Part shown: positions 20,992 through 33,246 of the stretch, one piece after another | How positions within the stretch are numbered: the stretch's first letter is position 1 | Layout of the letters: the number at the start of each line of letters is the position of its first letter | Assembly (NCBI GenBank): GCA_951217055.1 | Contig: OX578276.1 | Coordinates: forward strand, 115,566,754-115,630,753 | From: Gerris lacustris | Taxonomy: Eukaryota; Arthropoda; Insecta; Hemiptera; Gerridae | Direction of reading: 5' to 3' | Length of the DNA: 64,000 nt | The notes under the pieces: model-generated | What the model was told of the DNA's origin: nothing | The model's database searches: none | What the model saw: the letters and a program-made list of their open reading frames with translations, nothing else | Made by a program: the position numbers and the translations under genes

Positions 20992-23531
20992 TAGCCCAGT
21001 AAAATTAGATTTTTGGTGTCGATTAATTCAGACAAAGCTGGAAATCGTTTTAATCCACTTGTGGCATCCCAAATAACAGTAGTATAAGTTTGCGACGGTT
21101 TCTGAGGCGAGCTAAACTTTTGGGAGCCAAAAAACTGCAAACTTTTGGAACTTATCTCAGTATTTGGCTTATATCATCTTAAGGGTGCATCAAACAGAAA
21201 ATTGTGTTCTTACCAAAATTATAGAACATTAAATTCTGCGTCGAATGCGTTTTTTATAATTAAATTATAAACAGCGGTTTGGTCAGAATTGGCAGTCAAA
21301 TATTACAATTCTGCCTGAAAAGAGTGTCAATGTCCCCCATACACGATCAAATATTTTGAGCAAAATGTTTGCGCAAACCTTAGGCCATACTCATCAAACA
21401 TCATGTTTGTGCAAATATGATGTTTGCGCAAACATTTTGACCGTGTATGGGGGCCTATATGCTCAGTTTTATACGCCTGTAACTCAGAAATGGTTATTCC
21501 AAATGAAAAATGTCAAATAACTAAAGTTGTAGAGCATCAAATTATGCGTTCAGAACACTCCTATTTTTTAAATTTATTTATTCCTAAGCATAGATAAACG
21601 CAAAAACTAAAAGTAGTTGTGGACCTGAGTTTCTGCTATATGTAGCTTTTCTGTAGTTCCCTGACTCAAAATCACTTATATTTGTCAACGAAATTGAATT
21701 GCGATGATCTTTCATCGTTCAATCTGGTTCTTGGGATTTTATTCAGAAGTGGAGAGTTGGAATGGGGGGGGGGGGGGGGGGGGCTTCTGTATTTAGTCTG
21801 GTTCCCATAAACTGTCCAGTCAAGATCAATGGTAAAACAGTCCCCGTGAATGCAGATTCTATTTTCCTGAGAATTCCAGAAAAAATCACAGCAACAGCTG
21901 GAATCATATTTTGCATTTGAATTTAATATCCTTTATTGCTTTTTGATGACAGTGGAATGTGCGAGACACGCAAATCAGCCTAATACAACCTGTACATTTC
22001 AGTCAATACTTCTGCAACTTGCGATGCCAACTTTGTGGTTGATGGAGGGCTCCTCTTATATCGAGTTGTGTGATATACATAAACGAGCAGAGTTCATCTA
22101 TCCTTAACAAATATGTGAAATACGTTAAAAATCACTATGGTCACAAAATCACAGTGGTCAAAAATACACTGGTACTCCAATAGTACCAGTTTATTTCATG
22201 GATACCCTGATGATGCTGAAGAGAAAAGCATAAAATAAGCAGAAAGCGCCTGAAAAGCTCACAGCGTCTGTTTTGTTTGATGAGTCTAAGGCAGTAACAA
22301 TGCCAAAAGATCATTTTTATCTAACAATTAGAACAAAAAAGTCTGATATCAATGCTATCTGATTAGATAACAGCTGAAGTTTTCAGGTGAAGCAGACCAC
22401 TGAGGAAGAAAAATGGTCTAGTTCCAAATGCCCCCATGGCAGTTTTGTGGCATTGTGGCCACCATCTCTGTAGACAAGACCAACTAAACAAACTCAACAA
22501 ACTGAATAAGATGTCATGCTCTTCATGAAAGGATGCCAAAGAACTTGCTTCTGAAGAAAAACTGGAATCAAATTTTCAGTCATTTGTGTACTGTAAAGGT
22601 CACTCATGGACTAATTGCCTGTCTGAGGAAGGCATATACTTCTTGAAACTGCTCGATATAATGAGGAAGTGGATGTGGAAGAAAACGATCTTCCAAGATT
22701 AAGAGGTGGAAGTCATCAAAGAGCTCACCCCTGGACCATCTTCTGCCAAGCGATTTAAATAAAAAAATTGCTTTAATTTAATTTATGCATTTTACTTAAG
22801 TATTTTTTTATACGTAGGATACGAAGTTTTTTCTCATAAAATGGATTCCTTCTTTTGTTAAACCCTTCTCTATTACTCCCCCCTTCCACCACTTCTGGAT
22901 ACAATCCCAAGAACAAAATTGAACGATCCTAGACTAACATAAGTGATTTTGAGCCATAAAACTACAGAGAAGCTACATATATAGTAGTTAATCAAGTCTC
23001 CGACTACTTTTAGTTTCTGCATGTGTCTATGCTTAAGCATAAGTAAATTTAAAAAAAATATGTATGAGTGTTCTGAACGCATAATTTGTTGCTCTACAAC
23101 TTTAGTTATTTGACATTTTTTTATTTGGAATAACCATTCTTGAGTTACAGGCGTATAAGTATAAAACTGAGCATAACACACTTTTCAGGTAAAATGATAA
23201 AATTGGCCTATTTTTGTCTGCCGATTCTGACCAAACCGCTGTGTGTAATTTAATGTTAAAAAACGCATTCGACACAGAATTTAATGTTCTATAATTTTGG
23301 TAAGAACACGATTTTCTGTTTGATGCACCCTTAAGATGATATAAGCCAAATACTGAGATAAGTTCCAAAAGTTCGCAGTTTTTTGGCTCCCAAAAGTTTA
23401 GCTCGCCTCAGAAACCGTCGCAAACTTATACTACTGTTATTTGGGATGTCACAAGTGGATTAAAACGATTTCCAGCTTTGTCTGAATTTATCGGAGGCAC
23501 GGCTTTGTTTTGGTCTAATTTTACTGGACTA
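20992..23531. mobile_element. DNA transposon relic with ~655-bp inverted repeats
   Basis: Ends TAGCCCAGTAAAATTAGA on the left and the complement TCTAATTTTACTGGACTA on the right, flanked by TAA on both sides (20989-20991 and 23532-23534), a 3-bp target duplication. Arms 20992-21763 and 22878-23531 are inverted copies; the left is longer because of a 120-bp palindrome at 21334-21453. The interior (21764-22877) includes a G run at 21766-21783 and short coding-like tracts, e.g. 22266-22363 reading SVLFDESKAVTMPKDHFYL then a stop, and an acidic tract near 22660. These may be remains of a transposase, but I cannot name the superfamily. Confidence 0.75.
21334..21453. mobile_element. 120-bp palindromic MITE nested in left arm
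   Basis: Begins CCCCCATACACG and ends CGTGTATGGGGG; the inner arms repeat AAAATGTTTGCGCAAAC in inverted form. It is absent from the corresponding place in the right arm (around 23185), so it inserted after the arms formed. Confidence 0.75.
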
Positions 23532-23849
23532 TAAATAAAAAGTTTTGATTTATTTTACATTCCGCGATGAATAATATAGGATTTAACCGCTTAAGCGAAA
23601 CAATTATACGATACGGGGAAGCTTCAAGCGAGAGCAGTTTTAATGAGAAGCAGTCTCTGGAAGTATTGTCCAGCGAGCTACCTAGATCATTTACAGAAGA
23701 AGAAAGAAAAAATGGGACGAACAAGATCTCAACGCTTAATCGGAACTGATCCTAATGACATCTCCTGCTGAGATCAAGCAAATGTAAGAAGTCACCTGTA
23801 AGAAGTCTAAAGATATTTGGAAAACCCTTTCAAAAATATTTCTTAGTAA

Positions 23850-24502
23850 AGGTGGGTTCATAGCTAGGATCCGTGGGGGCGGAAGGCTATATAGATAACA
23901 ATATAACTTCGAGGAGCCGCCGTGACGGGAGCCGCTGTTACCCTCCCCTCGAGTTTTGCTCAGTCAGGCTATAAACTAAGCCAATTATAACATCGTGTTC
24001 ACCTTTAATTTAGTTTTCTAGCTTAAAACAACTAATAAAAAAGACATTATTATATAGACTTATATTATATATAAATAAGAAATAGGCATATAATAAAAAT
24101 AATGTAGGAACAGATATAATAAACATATTAAAAATACATATTAAAAAAGACATTATTATATAGACTTATATTATATATAAATAAGAAATAGGCATATAAT
24201 AAAAATAATGTAGGAACAGATATAATAAACAAAAATCTAAAAAACACAGATAATGATAAAACACAGATGAAAAACGTTGATAACAGATAAAACAGATGTA
24301 ATAAAAATAATGTAGGAAAATATACAAATATATTATTATAAAACAATTTAAATAATATGTGAACCCAGAAGGGAAACAAGAAGAGGACGAAATGTATACA
24401 GGTTTTAAACCGCCTATAAAAAATCTTTTTGCGGCGCCACAAAAGCGTTACCATTGATGAATCCCTTCCGTAATTACGTATCCGCTAGCTGTGAACCCAC
24501 CT
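23850..24502. mobile_element. PIF/Harbinger-like MITE with TAA duplication
   Basis: Terminal repeats AGGTGGGTTCATAGCTAG on the left and, inverted, AGGTGGGTTCACAGCTAG on the right; TAA at 23847-23849 and 24503-24505. A 3-bp TAA/TTA duplication is typical of PIF/Harbinger. Inside is a 106-bp direct duplication (24036-24141 and from 24142). It interrupts the gag coding phase so that one TAA copy removed would rejoin the frame. No transposase. Confidence 0.75.
24036..24231. repeat. Near-perfect 106-bp tandem duplication
   Basis: The segment beginning AAAAAAGACATTATTATATA at about 24037 is repeated 106 bp later with no visible difference over about 90 bp. It is a recent duplication or an assembly artefact. 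Confidence 0.85.
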
Positions 24503-24920
24503 TAAGGGTCCTGCTCGAAAACCAGCTTTGTTAAAGCATCTAATATTACACAAAATGCAAGACAATGACAACACACTCTATCCCCTAAATAACTTCGCAG
24601 ACGCAGTTGATGAAGTAAACGTCAAGGCCGGGAAAATCAACAGCGATCCTTTAAGCTTCATGCTGCTTCATTCTTTACCGGGAGCATACTTAAATGAAAA
24701 TTTTCGCATCGCAATAGAGTTGAGATACGAATTACCAGATCCAGAAAACCTAAAAATAAAAATAACCAAGGAATACGAGTCTCGAAACAAAACCATTCCG
24801 TCCTCTTCCTGTCAAGGAGCTTTTATTGGGACAATTTTCACGAAATGTCAATACAAAACTTCTAACATGGCCGATCAAAGGTCAATAAAAACAATACGAA
24901 ATAGTTATTTACAGACCAAG

Positions 24921-25037
24921 GGAGAAAAGTAAGTGATTGCACCCTGAGCGATGAAGTTGGTTCCTGACGCGAAGCCGAGGGATACATAATGTGCCGAGGG
25001 AGTTAATTATCGCGAGGGTGCAAGTGATTTTTACTCC
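24921..25037. mobile_element. Small GC-rich hairpin MITE
   Basis: Left GGAGAAAAGTAAGTGATTGC and right, inverted, GGAGTAAAAATCACTTGC, both followed inward by ACCCT. It is flanked by CAAG at 24917-24920 and 25038-25041. GC-rich arms contrast with the AT-rich surroundings. It sits at the end of the gag relic. Confidence 0.65.
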
Positions 25038-25394
25038 CAAGGTACGTACAAGATTTTACCTCCAGAAGGGAGAAAAAAATATAGAAAGTATTTCATCTTA
25101 AATTACGTTATTCAACAAAAAATATATAGGTTTATATTTTTATTTTTTTAAAAATATAGTTAGATATAATATTAACAATTCTCTAAATAAGTTTAATCAC
25201 GTTAAAATTAAATTCTAGATAATAATTATTTGAATTTCAATGCTAAAATTAAATGGGAGAATCAGCTGGAAGCTGAGTCGTGTATTGAATGTGTGTTGAC
25301 AACTGATTTATTTAAATATGGATTAGTTAATCTACATTTAGAAATTATGTTTCCACTTTTAACTTGATTGTTTCTTTTACTGATGAATCACTAT
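25038..25394. other. No gene; outer inverted motif
   Basis: AT-rich. A block at 25050-25078 (AGATTTTACCTCCAGAAGGG) recurs inverted at 26299-26326, perhaps the ends of an older element around the one at 25395-26062. Confidence 0.35.
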
Positions 25395-26062
25395 TAGTCC
25401 AGTCAAATGGTAGTTTGAAGTGGAAAGTTCTGGTGTAATTGATTTTAGTGGTTTATTTTATGTTCTCTTATAAAAAATCTTATATAAAAATATGACAAAA
25501 GTGCACATAACAACAATTAATGTACTCTTAAAGAGCTTTCCAATGACATGCATCTTGAAGGGTACATACTATTTTGTCTTTTGTACCCCGAACCCCTGTG
25601 TACCAAATTGTTTTTAACACCCATCTAAATTCTAAACCGAAATTTTCGTATATTATCATAAGCCAATAATACGTAGATTTCTTTGAAAATTGGCTAGCAT
25701 GGTGCATAACTGGTCTTTTTTCATAAACTACCAATTTTCCCGATATTTCAACTCCCATTTCTGTGAAAACCATATGACGCACAAAAAAATGTTATAGACA
25801 TAAATTGAATGTTATTATCTCATCTATACTTTATTACTGGACCACATTTTGCGTGAATAGATTGCTTTGCAAGATATAAGCAGAAAACCTAAAAAAATAA
25901 AAAAATTGTTTTTGACGATTTCTCATATTTGCAGGGGGAAATTTTGTTGGACAACTTCAGATTCGTGTTCAGCACCCCCAAAAACATAAAATAAACCACT
26001 GAAATCAATTACACCAGAACTTTGTACTTCGAACCCATTTTGTGCACCATTTGACTGGACTA
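25395..26062. mobile_element. 668-bp inverted-repeat element, TAGTCCAG ends
   Basis: Perfect 16-bp ends TAGTCCAGTCAAATGG / CCATTTGACTGGACTA, flanked by TAT on both sides (25392-25394, 26063-26065). The inverted homology continues ~85 bp (TCTGGTGTAATTGATTT and complement). The interior contains a unit like that of the Helitron array (25480-25610, ACTCTTAAAGAGCTTTCCAA). No coding. The 3-bp duplication and terminus match those of 20992-23531 and 46004-46583. Confidence 0.75.
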
Positions 26063-26298
26063 TATGGCAACCGTTGTGGAAGTTACATGACATGTGTGAA
26101 GATGACATTATAGATTTCGACATTAAACAAATGTTAGTAAATGAAATGTGTATTATCACCAATCTTATTTTTCTTGTACTTTATCTAGGGCAACACAGGA
26201 GGGAATCATGAGAGTTCATGATTCCCTTATTTTTCATTACTCCCTGTTTAACCCGACCGGGTGCAATGAGTAACTTCCCTCTCTGTAAACTAGGGGAC

Positions 26299-26326
26299 TT
26301 TTTCTCCCCGCTGGAGGTAAAAATCT
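26299..26326. repeat. Inverted partner of 25050-25078
   Basis: TTTTCTCCCCGCTGGAGGTA region, complementary to the block at 25050-25078. Possible end of an older element. Confidence 0.35.
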
Positions 26327-26718
26327 TTTACTCAGAAGAATGATTTTCGAACATCGAGTTCGCTGACTAAGAGATGCCACTTGACAGTGGTTACACATAT
26401 ATGTAGCATCGACAAAAAGTTGGAAAACTTCAAACAAAATTCCAATATCGGTCAATTAAAATTGGTCTCACCGCCCAAATAAAAGATTCAGAAAATATAC
26501 GGCTAATATTTTCAAAAAATAATACAAATTTATACTCTGCAGTCAATTTGAAAAAGTACGCTGTACGTATATCCGGTCTTTGTAAAAACCTAATATCTGG
26601 TAGTAAGCTACAGATAACGGATGCAGTGTAATATTTACAAAAAAAAAAAATAAATACGGTAAATTGTAAATATGTCTTATCTGACCCACTTTATTTTTTT
26701 CCCCCCGACTTATTCTTC

Positions 26719-26767
26719 TTATTCCGAAGGAATAAAAAGCATTACAAACTTTATTCCGAAGGAATAA
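26719..26767. repeat. Two copies of palindrome TTATTCCGAAGGAATAA
   Basis: A perfect 17-base odd palindrome occurs at 26719-26735 and again at 26751-26767. Further inverted motifs built on CTTAGTCTAA / TTAAGAC follow at 26840-27010. Possibly remains of palindrome-rich MITEs; function unknown. Confidence 0.6.
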
Positions 26768-27019
26768 GGTACATAATGTTCAACGGTAATAATGTGTTAC
26801 AAAGGAATATCATACTTCCGTGATATAAAAGATAATATCCCTTAGTTTAATTAACTATTTAGACAAAGGTCACAAAATAGTATGTATTCCTTGGTCTAAA
26901 TTATTATTAAGACCACGGGATATTTAGTCATATACATTGGCACAAACAAATATCACACTTGTGTATATAGAAGCGATAAATCCCTTAGTCTAATTTACTA
27001 TTAAGACAATTATTCACTC

Positions 27020-30000
27020 GTTATATGGTCGCTTTGGGTTAAATGTAATTATGTTTAATGTGTAGCTCGAAATGTTTGTTTCTAGTGTAATCTAGTCCAA
27101 TATTTTTTAAATGCTCCGGAAATTCAATAGAAACAAAATTGAATTCAAGAAGATTATTTATAGTATAAAAATGATCTAACAAATATAAAAATTTGAAAAA
27201 AAATTAAACCATTAATTTTTCCTTGTTTTAATTGTTTCAGGTAAGTTTCTGTTTCTCAACTTTTTGTAAGTCAGCATTTGTAATTTTGATGGCTTAATTT
27301 AGTTTGATATTTGCATTATAATACTATACAATCAAATTCTTCCTAGGAATTATCGACGTTGGATCGAAGTTCAAGTTCTTTTGAACAGTAGTTAAAGAAT
27401 CCATAAAGCTATATGACGATTAAGTACTTTTAAACCTACTTATTAAAGTTGTTCGATAATATCTAATTATAATTTATCTGTTTTGACTTGATGTGAAGTT
27501 CTGAATTGACAATATATTGCAAGTTTAATAATAATAGTAGGTAAATTTCAACTGATCCAATGAACATTTTAAATGTTTAAAAAAATGCATTGTTAAAGAG
27601 GAGCATTGTGTTATATAAAGACCATATTAGGATGTGTAAAAGTTGAAGCCCTTTTCCCCGATGTAAATAAATATCTCAATTTTTCGAGTGTTTCATTCTC
27701 TTGAGGAAACTCTTAAAGGAGAGGGTGGTCCCGCAATATTTGCCCGAGGGGCCTCCTAGAGTGTTTGTGCCCTCTCCCCCCCCCCCGTATCCACAGAGCC
27801 CAAGCTTTATTTGAGACCCACCCTCTAGCCTCTACCCCGTCTGAACCCTGTCACTATATTATTCATTCCTCTCCGCTTTTCTTCTCGTCCCCTTCGAGCA
27901 AACATTAATTTAAGATAGAAATTAACTGCCGTTAAAAAAAATATATATCGGTGGTTATAAGTTTCTCTTCCACTCTCATTTTTCTTAGCAAAAAAAAACA
28001 ACAAATAATTTTAAAAGATTTGATATAAAAATAAATCTTTTATTCTAACTTTATTATTTTATTGATTTTAAAAATTTTGTAAGTTAAACATTTTATTTTG
28101 TAAATTTTATTATAATTAGATTTAATAATAGGATTAAATAGATTTATAATGAAATAGAAAATAAATTCATTGATTAGTTGCTATTTATAATGTTAGAGGG
28201 AATAATAATGATTATTCTTAGATGAAATAATTTATGACTAAGAAGTGAATTTAATTAAAAGACTGGATCTGACAATCGCTGTTAATGTTCTGAGTTAACT
28301 AAATTCTGAATGAGAGTATCCAGAGAAGTAGGATTTATAAAATCGATCCTTTAGGAAAAAAAAAGTTGGAGGGGAAAAGTAGTGGTCAAGCATATTCACA
28401 ATTGTAATCTTTTTATGGAAAGTGCTAGGATTTCTTCATTTTGTAGGAGTCAATATCGTCGATAAAATTTCGATTGTAGTATCTGCAACTTATATTAACT
28501 AAATTAATTATATGGACCTATAGAGTTATAATTGTCTCTACATTTTTCATATTTTCTGAAAAGCCTTGAATGTATTGTACGTAAAAGTATAATATTTGAT
28601 TTCTACGTTCCAACTGATTTAGAGGAAATCAATATTAATAGAGGATACAAATTACATTTGCAAAACACCCCAATTTAGACTATTTTCACAAGATATGTGA
28701 AAATAGTCTTGTAGTACCTGCAAAACGTAAATTGTTGTCAGTTGCAATGTTTAAATGGTTCCTCTGCAATGATTTAATAAACTATTAAAAGCGAAAAATT
28801 CTTAGTAAAGTTACTTGAAAACTCTGTTAGATATGACACAAGACATTTAAATATAAATGTATTTCATTTAAATATATTTACTTATTTAATAAGACTATAT
28901 TTTTAAATTTAGGATAATATTTCATGCAAACAAGCTTTTAATTAGATTGCACTAAGAATGCAAACAAAAAAAAAATGCCGCTAATAATTTCTCTTAATAA
29001 TGTGGAAATGGATTCATTTATTGGGTAATACAAACGATTTTGTTAAACTAATAACTGATTATTGTATGTATTATCATCCGAAACATGTCTGTTTGTCAAA
29101 TTTCAGAGTGATTACAGATTTTGAAATGGATCAAATATAGATGACTATTTTTGTTTCCTGACAGACAAGGGAAACTTAATAAGTTAGTGTAAAATGACCT
29201 TTCGTTTAAACCTTTATTCGATATTGTGATTCTATAACTGACCTAATTATAACCATTTTAAATTTCAACTAATTTTGCAACTTTTTCGATGCGCGCGCAT
29301 GTTCTAAACTATGAGATTTATCAGGATATGGCTAGGCCTTAGGGGGCTTGGACGAAGGGGACATTAAGGCCATTGTAAAGGGTAAAGTTATAAATATAGA
29401 AAGAAGCGTGGACTATTCTTCTTTGGATTTTGGACTGTAGGAATTGGATACAATAGGAGTTGAAAATCTTGGTGCAACTCCAGAGTTCAATACAGCCTGA
29501 CCGTATGGGCATTATTATTTATTATGAATAATTAAACTATCATCCCAACACACTTTTTAACTTTCATCAAGGAGTCAAATGTAAGAGAATACAAATTATA
29601 TCAAAATCGATTTTGACTTACTGGATTTCAGAATATACTCCTTATTCTCACCCCTAGAAGACTGACCTAATGTAATTGAATGGAGGTAGGATAAGTAAGA
29701 ATACAAAGAAGTTTAAAGAAGCTTATTTTTTTCATTGTAAGAGGCTCTTAATGGAAACATTGTTGTGGCATGTTTCTACTGTACTATCAGCTCTTGAGAT
29801 CTATCTTACTAATGACCATAGTTGGTACTTTTAGTATAGCAAATGGTTATTCTCTGAGTATTTTCTAAGATGTCAACCTTGGCCGCAGATGATTTTTTTA
29901 GGCTCATATTGCCTCGCAATCTAGTAAAGTATACTTCCAGTTGAATGTGTGGGACGACGGGAGTTCATTACAATATAAAGAAGGTAATGTGACTCACAGC

Positions 30001-31130
30001 CCTTACATATTGTGAAAGACAAATTTTATAACCAAGAACTACTCACATTATTGGTTTTTTCAGAGTATGTTGTCATATGCATTATTATCTCGCAGTATTT
30101 TAAAATTATACTGCCACATCAAAAATTTAAAAAATGTTACAAATGGCATTATAACGTTTGGTCTATTTAATAGATTGGTAATCTTGGTATAGGATTAAAT
30201 AAGATGAAGGGGAAAAGAAATTTCTATCACAACAAATGGTGTTCTTACTTGATCGTTGAATAATTAGTTTGTTACAGGGGTGGCTGCTCTTCCACCGAAT
30301 CTATATTTATAAAATTCAACGTGGGTGCGTAAGTGATATTTATAGGCTCTTTCATTTTTTGAGGTGTTAGGACCAAATTTGGCACATTGATTATTCAACC
30401 CCCTTGTAAAAATACTAATAATGTTTCAACCCCTAATAGATACTCCTTTTCAAAATAGCGGCCATTTATGTGTTACTTTTATGTCTTAAATCTCGGGAAC
30501 TGCTAAACCTGAAATCACGAATTTTGACATAATTATACTGTTCTTGTTTTAATGATGTAGACGTAAGCTAAGAAAGAATTAGGTTGCTATTTCTCCCTAA
30601 CTATTGGGACTTTGGGACTTGAGCCTTGAACTTGGAAAGAAAAAAAAACAATCCGACTATTAAATTCTAGATGGCGGCTATGTACATTTTTAAAAGCTAT
30701 GTAACCTTAATTTTAATATTGATAAATTGGAAATTTTTGATGTTTTGAATAATATATATGTTCTTCAGATAGAAAACAGGTTTTCAACTGCTTGAACAAT
30801 GTCTTTTGTCAAAGAAATAATATATAGTTTAGATATTGGCTTCTGATAAGCCTTTAGGTGTGAAGTAGAATATAAGGAATTATTTTATACAAGTCGAACT
30901 ATGGTTAAAGTAATGTTTTTGTGAAGGCTAACTGTCGGGATGTCCTTGGACCGTGAGGATAGCTCAGGTTGATGCTGTAACAGAAGGATACTCTTAGCAT
31001 CCTCCAGAACAATACTGAGCCTCAGAACCCTCCACTGCTTCTTTTATTATACTATCCAATACATATCTCCAAGCCGCCTTCTACACTCACCTTCCTTATT
31101 CTCATATACCTTCTCTTTTATCATTTCATA
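27020..31130. other. No gene recognised (4.1 kb)
   Basis: A long AT-rich stretch nearly free of the repeat families seen elsewhere, apart from the 27005-27102 copy of the 20768-20846 repeat at its left edge. A C run lies near 27776-27786 and a perfect hairpin at 28677-28709. No exon, RNA gene or element could be supported; it may be intronic or intergenic. Confidence 0.5.
28677..28709. other. Perfect 14-bp hairpin
   Basis: AGACTATTTTCACA, loop AGATA, TGTGAAAATAGTCT. An isolated perfect stem in otherwise unstructured sequence. It is short for a microRNA precursor. Role unknown. Confidence 0.6.
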
Positions 31131-31131
31131 G

Positions 31132-31132
<1 letters not shown>

Positions 31133-31213
<81 letters not shown>
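31133..31213. repeat. (TA)n microsatellite
   Basis: About 40 uninterrupted TA units. Confidence 0.97.
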
Positions 31214-31215
<2 letters not shown>

Positions 31216-31684
31216 ATCCACTTTTATTATCCATTACTAAGATATAAAATCTATAATAATGTTAATTCTATAAATTTCTATTCAATTATCATTGTTGTAG
31301 TCAAAACGATTCCTATTTTTTTTTAATTTCAATTTTTCTTTTTATTTAAATGAGGCAAGTGGAGGGGGGGGGGGAGGGGGGAGGTGAAATACGATTATTA
31401 TTTTTTTGTATATTCTTTCTTATTTTGAAAAATATAATTTTTTTAACGAATGACATTTTTTCATAAAATTAAAATTTAGACCAGTTCCCGCTCTTGTGCA
31501 ATTTTAAAAAATGGTAATTTTTGGGAACAGGTTACATGGAACAAAATTTTTAATGTGATAAATCTTCATTTGAAGACATGCTGAATTCATGTCTTCTGAC
31601 ATAAAAATGAAATTTTTAAGTCACTTCACGTATCGTCAAGTCGATCGATCCTGGGACATACTGTGTATATTGTATATATATATA

Positions 31685-32404
31685 CAGGGTGGCGCTGCTT
31701 GAATGACCACATTTTAATAAATGGTTACTATGTGCTTAATACTATAGCTAGGAGATAGAAATAAAGCACATTTTCTAGCAACAATGTGGAAGTTTATCGG
31801 ACATAAGTCAAATTTTCAAGTGTGGAAGATAATGTCCGATAAATTACGCCCTTATCGATTTATATTCTTAGAGGCGCTTGGTGAAGTTGCGTATCACATT
31901 CTCTAACATCTCGTCAGGGAATCCGATATTTTCATTCTTTTTTCAAAGAATAACGAAATGGATACTGACCTCATTTGGTTCCAACAAGATGGAGCCATTG
32001 CACACATAACACGAGTGTCCATGTATTTTGTGTGTCGTATGCTGGATCAAAATGGTGTCGATCCATTGCCGCCACGCTAGCCCAACCTCAGCCCTTATCT
32101 TATGGGGATATTTTAAGGCAAAAGTTTATGTCCACAAACCACGTCCCCTTGCCGAGTTGAAGGACGCTATCTGCCAGGAAATAGCTCGGATTTCTGTCAA
32201 GTTGTCAGAGAACGTGATGCGCAACTTCGCCTAGCGCCTCTAAGAATGTGTAAATCGACAAGGACGACATTTATCGGACACTTTGACTTATTCAATAAAC
32301 TTCCACATTGTTGCTAGAGAATTTGCTTTATTTCAATATCCTAGCTCTAGTATTAAGCACATGGTAACCATTCAAAATGTGGTCATCCGCGCTGCGCCAC
32401 CCTG
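31685..32404 (+). mobile_element. Mariner-type element, internally deleted
   Basis: Ends CAGGGTGGCGC and GCGCCACCCTG with TA on each side (31683-31684, 32405-32406). Inverted homology extends about 190 bp inward on each side (to GAGGCGC near 31875 and 32235). The interior keeps only the C-terminal part of a Tc1/mariner-superfamily transposase, so most of the gene, including the DNA-binding half, is deleted. Element length 720 bp. It is inserted into a TA-rich site. Confidence 0.8.
31958..32234 (+). pseudogene. Mariner-type transposase C-terminal relic
   Basis: 31958 onward reads LIWFQQDGAIAH, carrying the second catalytic Asp of the DDE domain, then PLPPR and a stop. A second frame from 32028 reads LWGYFKAKVYVHKPRPLAEL and KDAICQEIARI, the conserved tail of this transposase type. 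One frameshift and stops separate the two. It has lost its N-terminal region and cannot be active. Confidence 0.8.
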
Positions 32405-32424
32405 TATACACACACATACACACA

Positions 32425-32429
<5 letters not shown>

Positions 32430-32517
<88 letters not shown>
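32430..32517. repeat. (TA)n microsatellite
   Basis: About 43 TA units, preceded by a CA-rich stretch directly after the mariner-type element. Confidence 0.97.
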
Positions 32518-32519
<2 letters not shown>

Positions 32520-32541
32520 TATATATTTATATGACTTAATG

Positions 32542-32649
32542 ATTTAATAATAAGAGCGATTATATAAGTATGCAGAGTAATTTGAAAATGTTTGGCAAAA
32601 CATTTTAAAATTACTCTGCATACTTATATAATCGCTCTTATTATTAAAT
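32542..32649. repeat. Near-perfect 50-bp-arm hairpin
   Basis: Arms start ATTTAATAATAAGAGCGATT on both strands and differ at one base over ~50 bp; the centre is GGCA at about 32594. Probably a tiny MITE or the result of a fold-back event; no coding. Confidence 0.85.
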
Positions 32650-32692
32650 AATTATTTTTTAATAAGACATCCAAGGCTGATTTCGTACCCTA

Positions 32693-33246
32693 TTGCTTCC
32701 GAGCTTACCGAAGGTATCGGAAGCATTGTGTTCACTTTTGAGAACGAAAAACTTTTATGCCTCCGATTTCAAAAATTCCAAGACAGAAATCCGTTTCAGA
32801 CATCAGGGAACATTTTTGGTCTCGTGTCTGTCTGTCTGTCTGTCGGTCTGTGTGTCCGCGAATTATGAAACGTGCGACGATAACTTGAGTAAATGTCGAC
32901 CGATTTTGATGAAATTTGGTAGACATGTTCATTTTACCAATGCCCAGGACGAGTTCGTTGGACAACGTTATCCGTCCAAGCGTTCACGAGCAACGCTCGC
33001 GTAAACGTGAACTTTAAATTTAAAATTGGAATTTTAGGTCGGGGAAAAAATCTAATTTCATCTATCCAATGATACAAACATTTTTTTTAAATACAATTTT
33101 TTAGTAAAACCAACAGCGACACCGCTTTGAAGTGTTAAAGATCAATAGTTTTTACAAAATAAACAATATAACAATAAAGTAATATAACAATAATTGTTAT
33201 GGTACATGATAGGATGCGAGGAAGCCACACTAATTGGCAGTCTATT
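32693..33246 (+). repeat. Family D, near full-length copy
   Basis: Starts with the terminal hairpin GCTTCCGAGCTTACC / GAAGGTATCGGAAGC, followed by GTTTCAGACATCAGGGAAC, a TGTC tandem, GCGACGATAACTTGAGTAAA, GGACGAGTTCGTTGGACAAC, and ends TAGGATGCGAGGAAGC then CACACTAATTGGCAGTCTATT. The same order is found at 33789-34377 and in reverse at 34703-35285. Small open frames through it are translations of the repeat, not genes. I cannot assign its superfamily. Confidence 0.8.

Larger units (their letters stand above)
23567..24932 (+). pseudogene. Copia-type gag relic, interrupted by a MITE
   Basis: From ATG 23567 the frame opens NNIGFNRLSET, in the style of Copia-type gag N-termini, and soon shifts: 23620-23750 reads better in another frame as RSSLWKYC. 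Coding resumes after the MITE 23850-24502 with LLKHLILHKMQD, a spacer, then MLLHSLPGAYLNENFRIAI and RYELPDPENLKIKI, the LLxSLP and helix pattern of the Copia gag (UBN2-like) core. The frame ends TAA at 24930-24932, inside the start of a second small MITE. No LTR, protease, integrase or RT is visible. Ty1/copia gags package element RNA; this one is dead. Confidence 0.65.

Noticed and set aside
28677..28709. microRNA precursor
   Set aside because: The stem is only 14 bp, too short for a Drosha/Dicer substrate; kept only as a hairpin.
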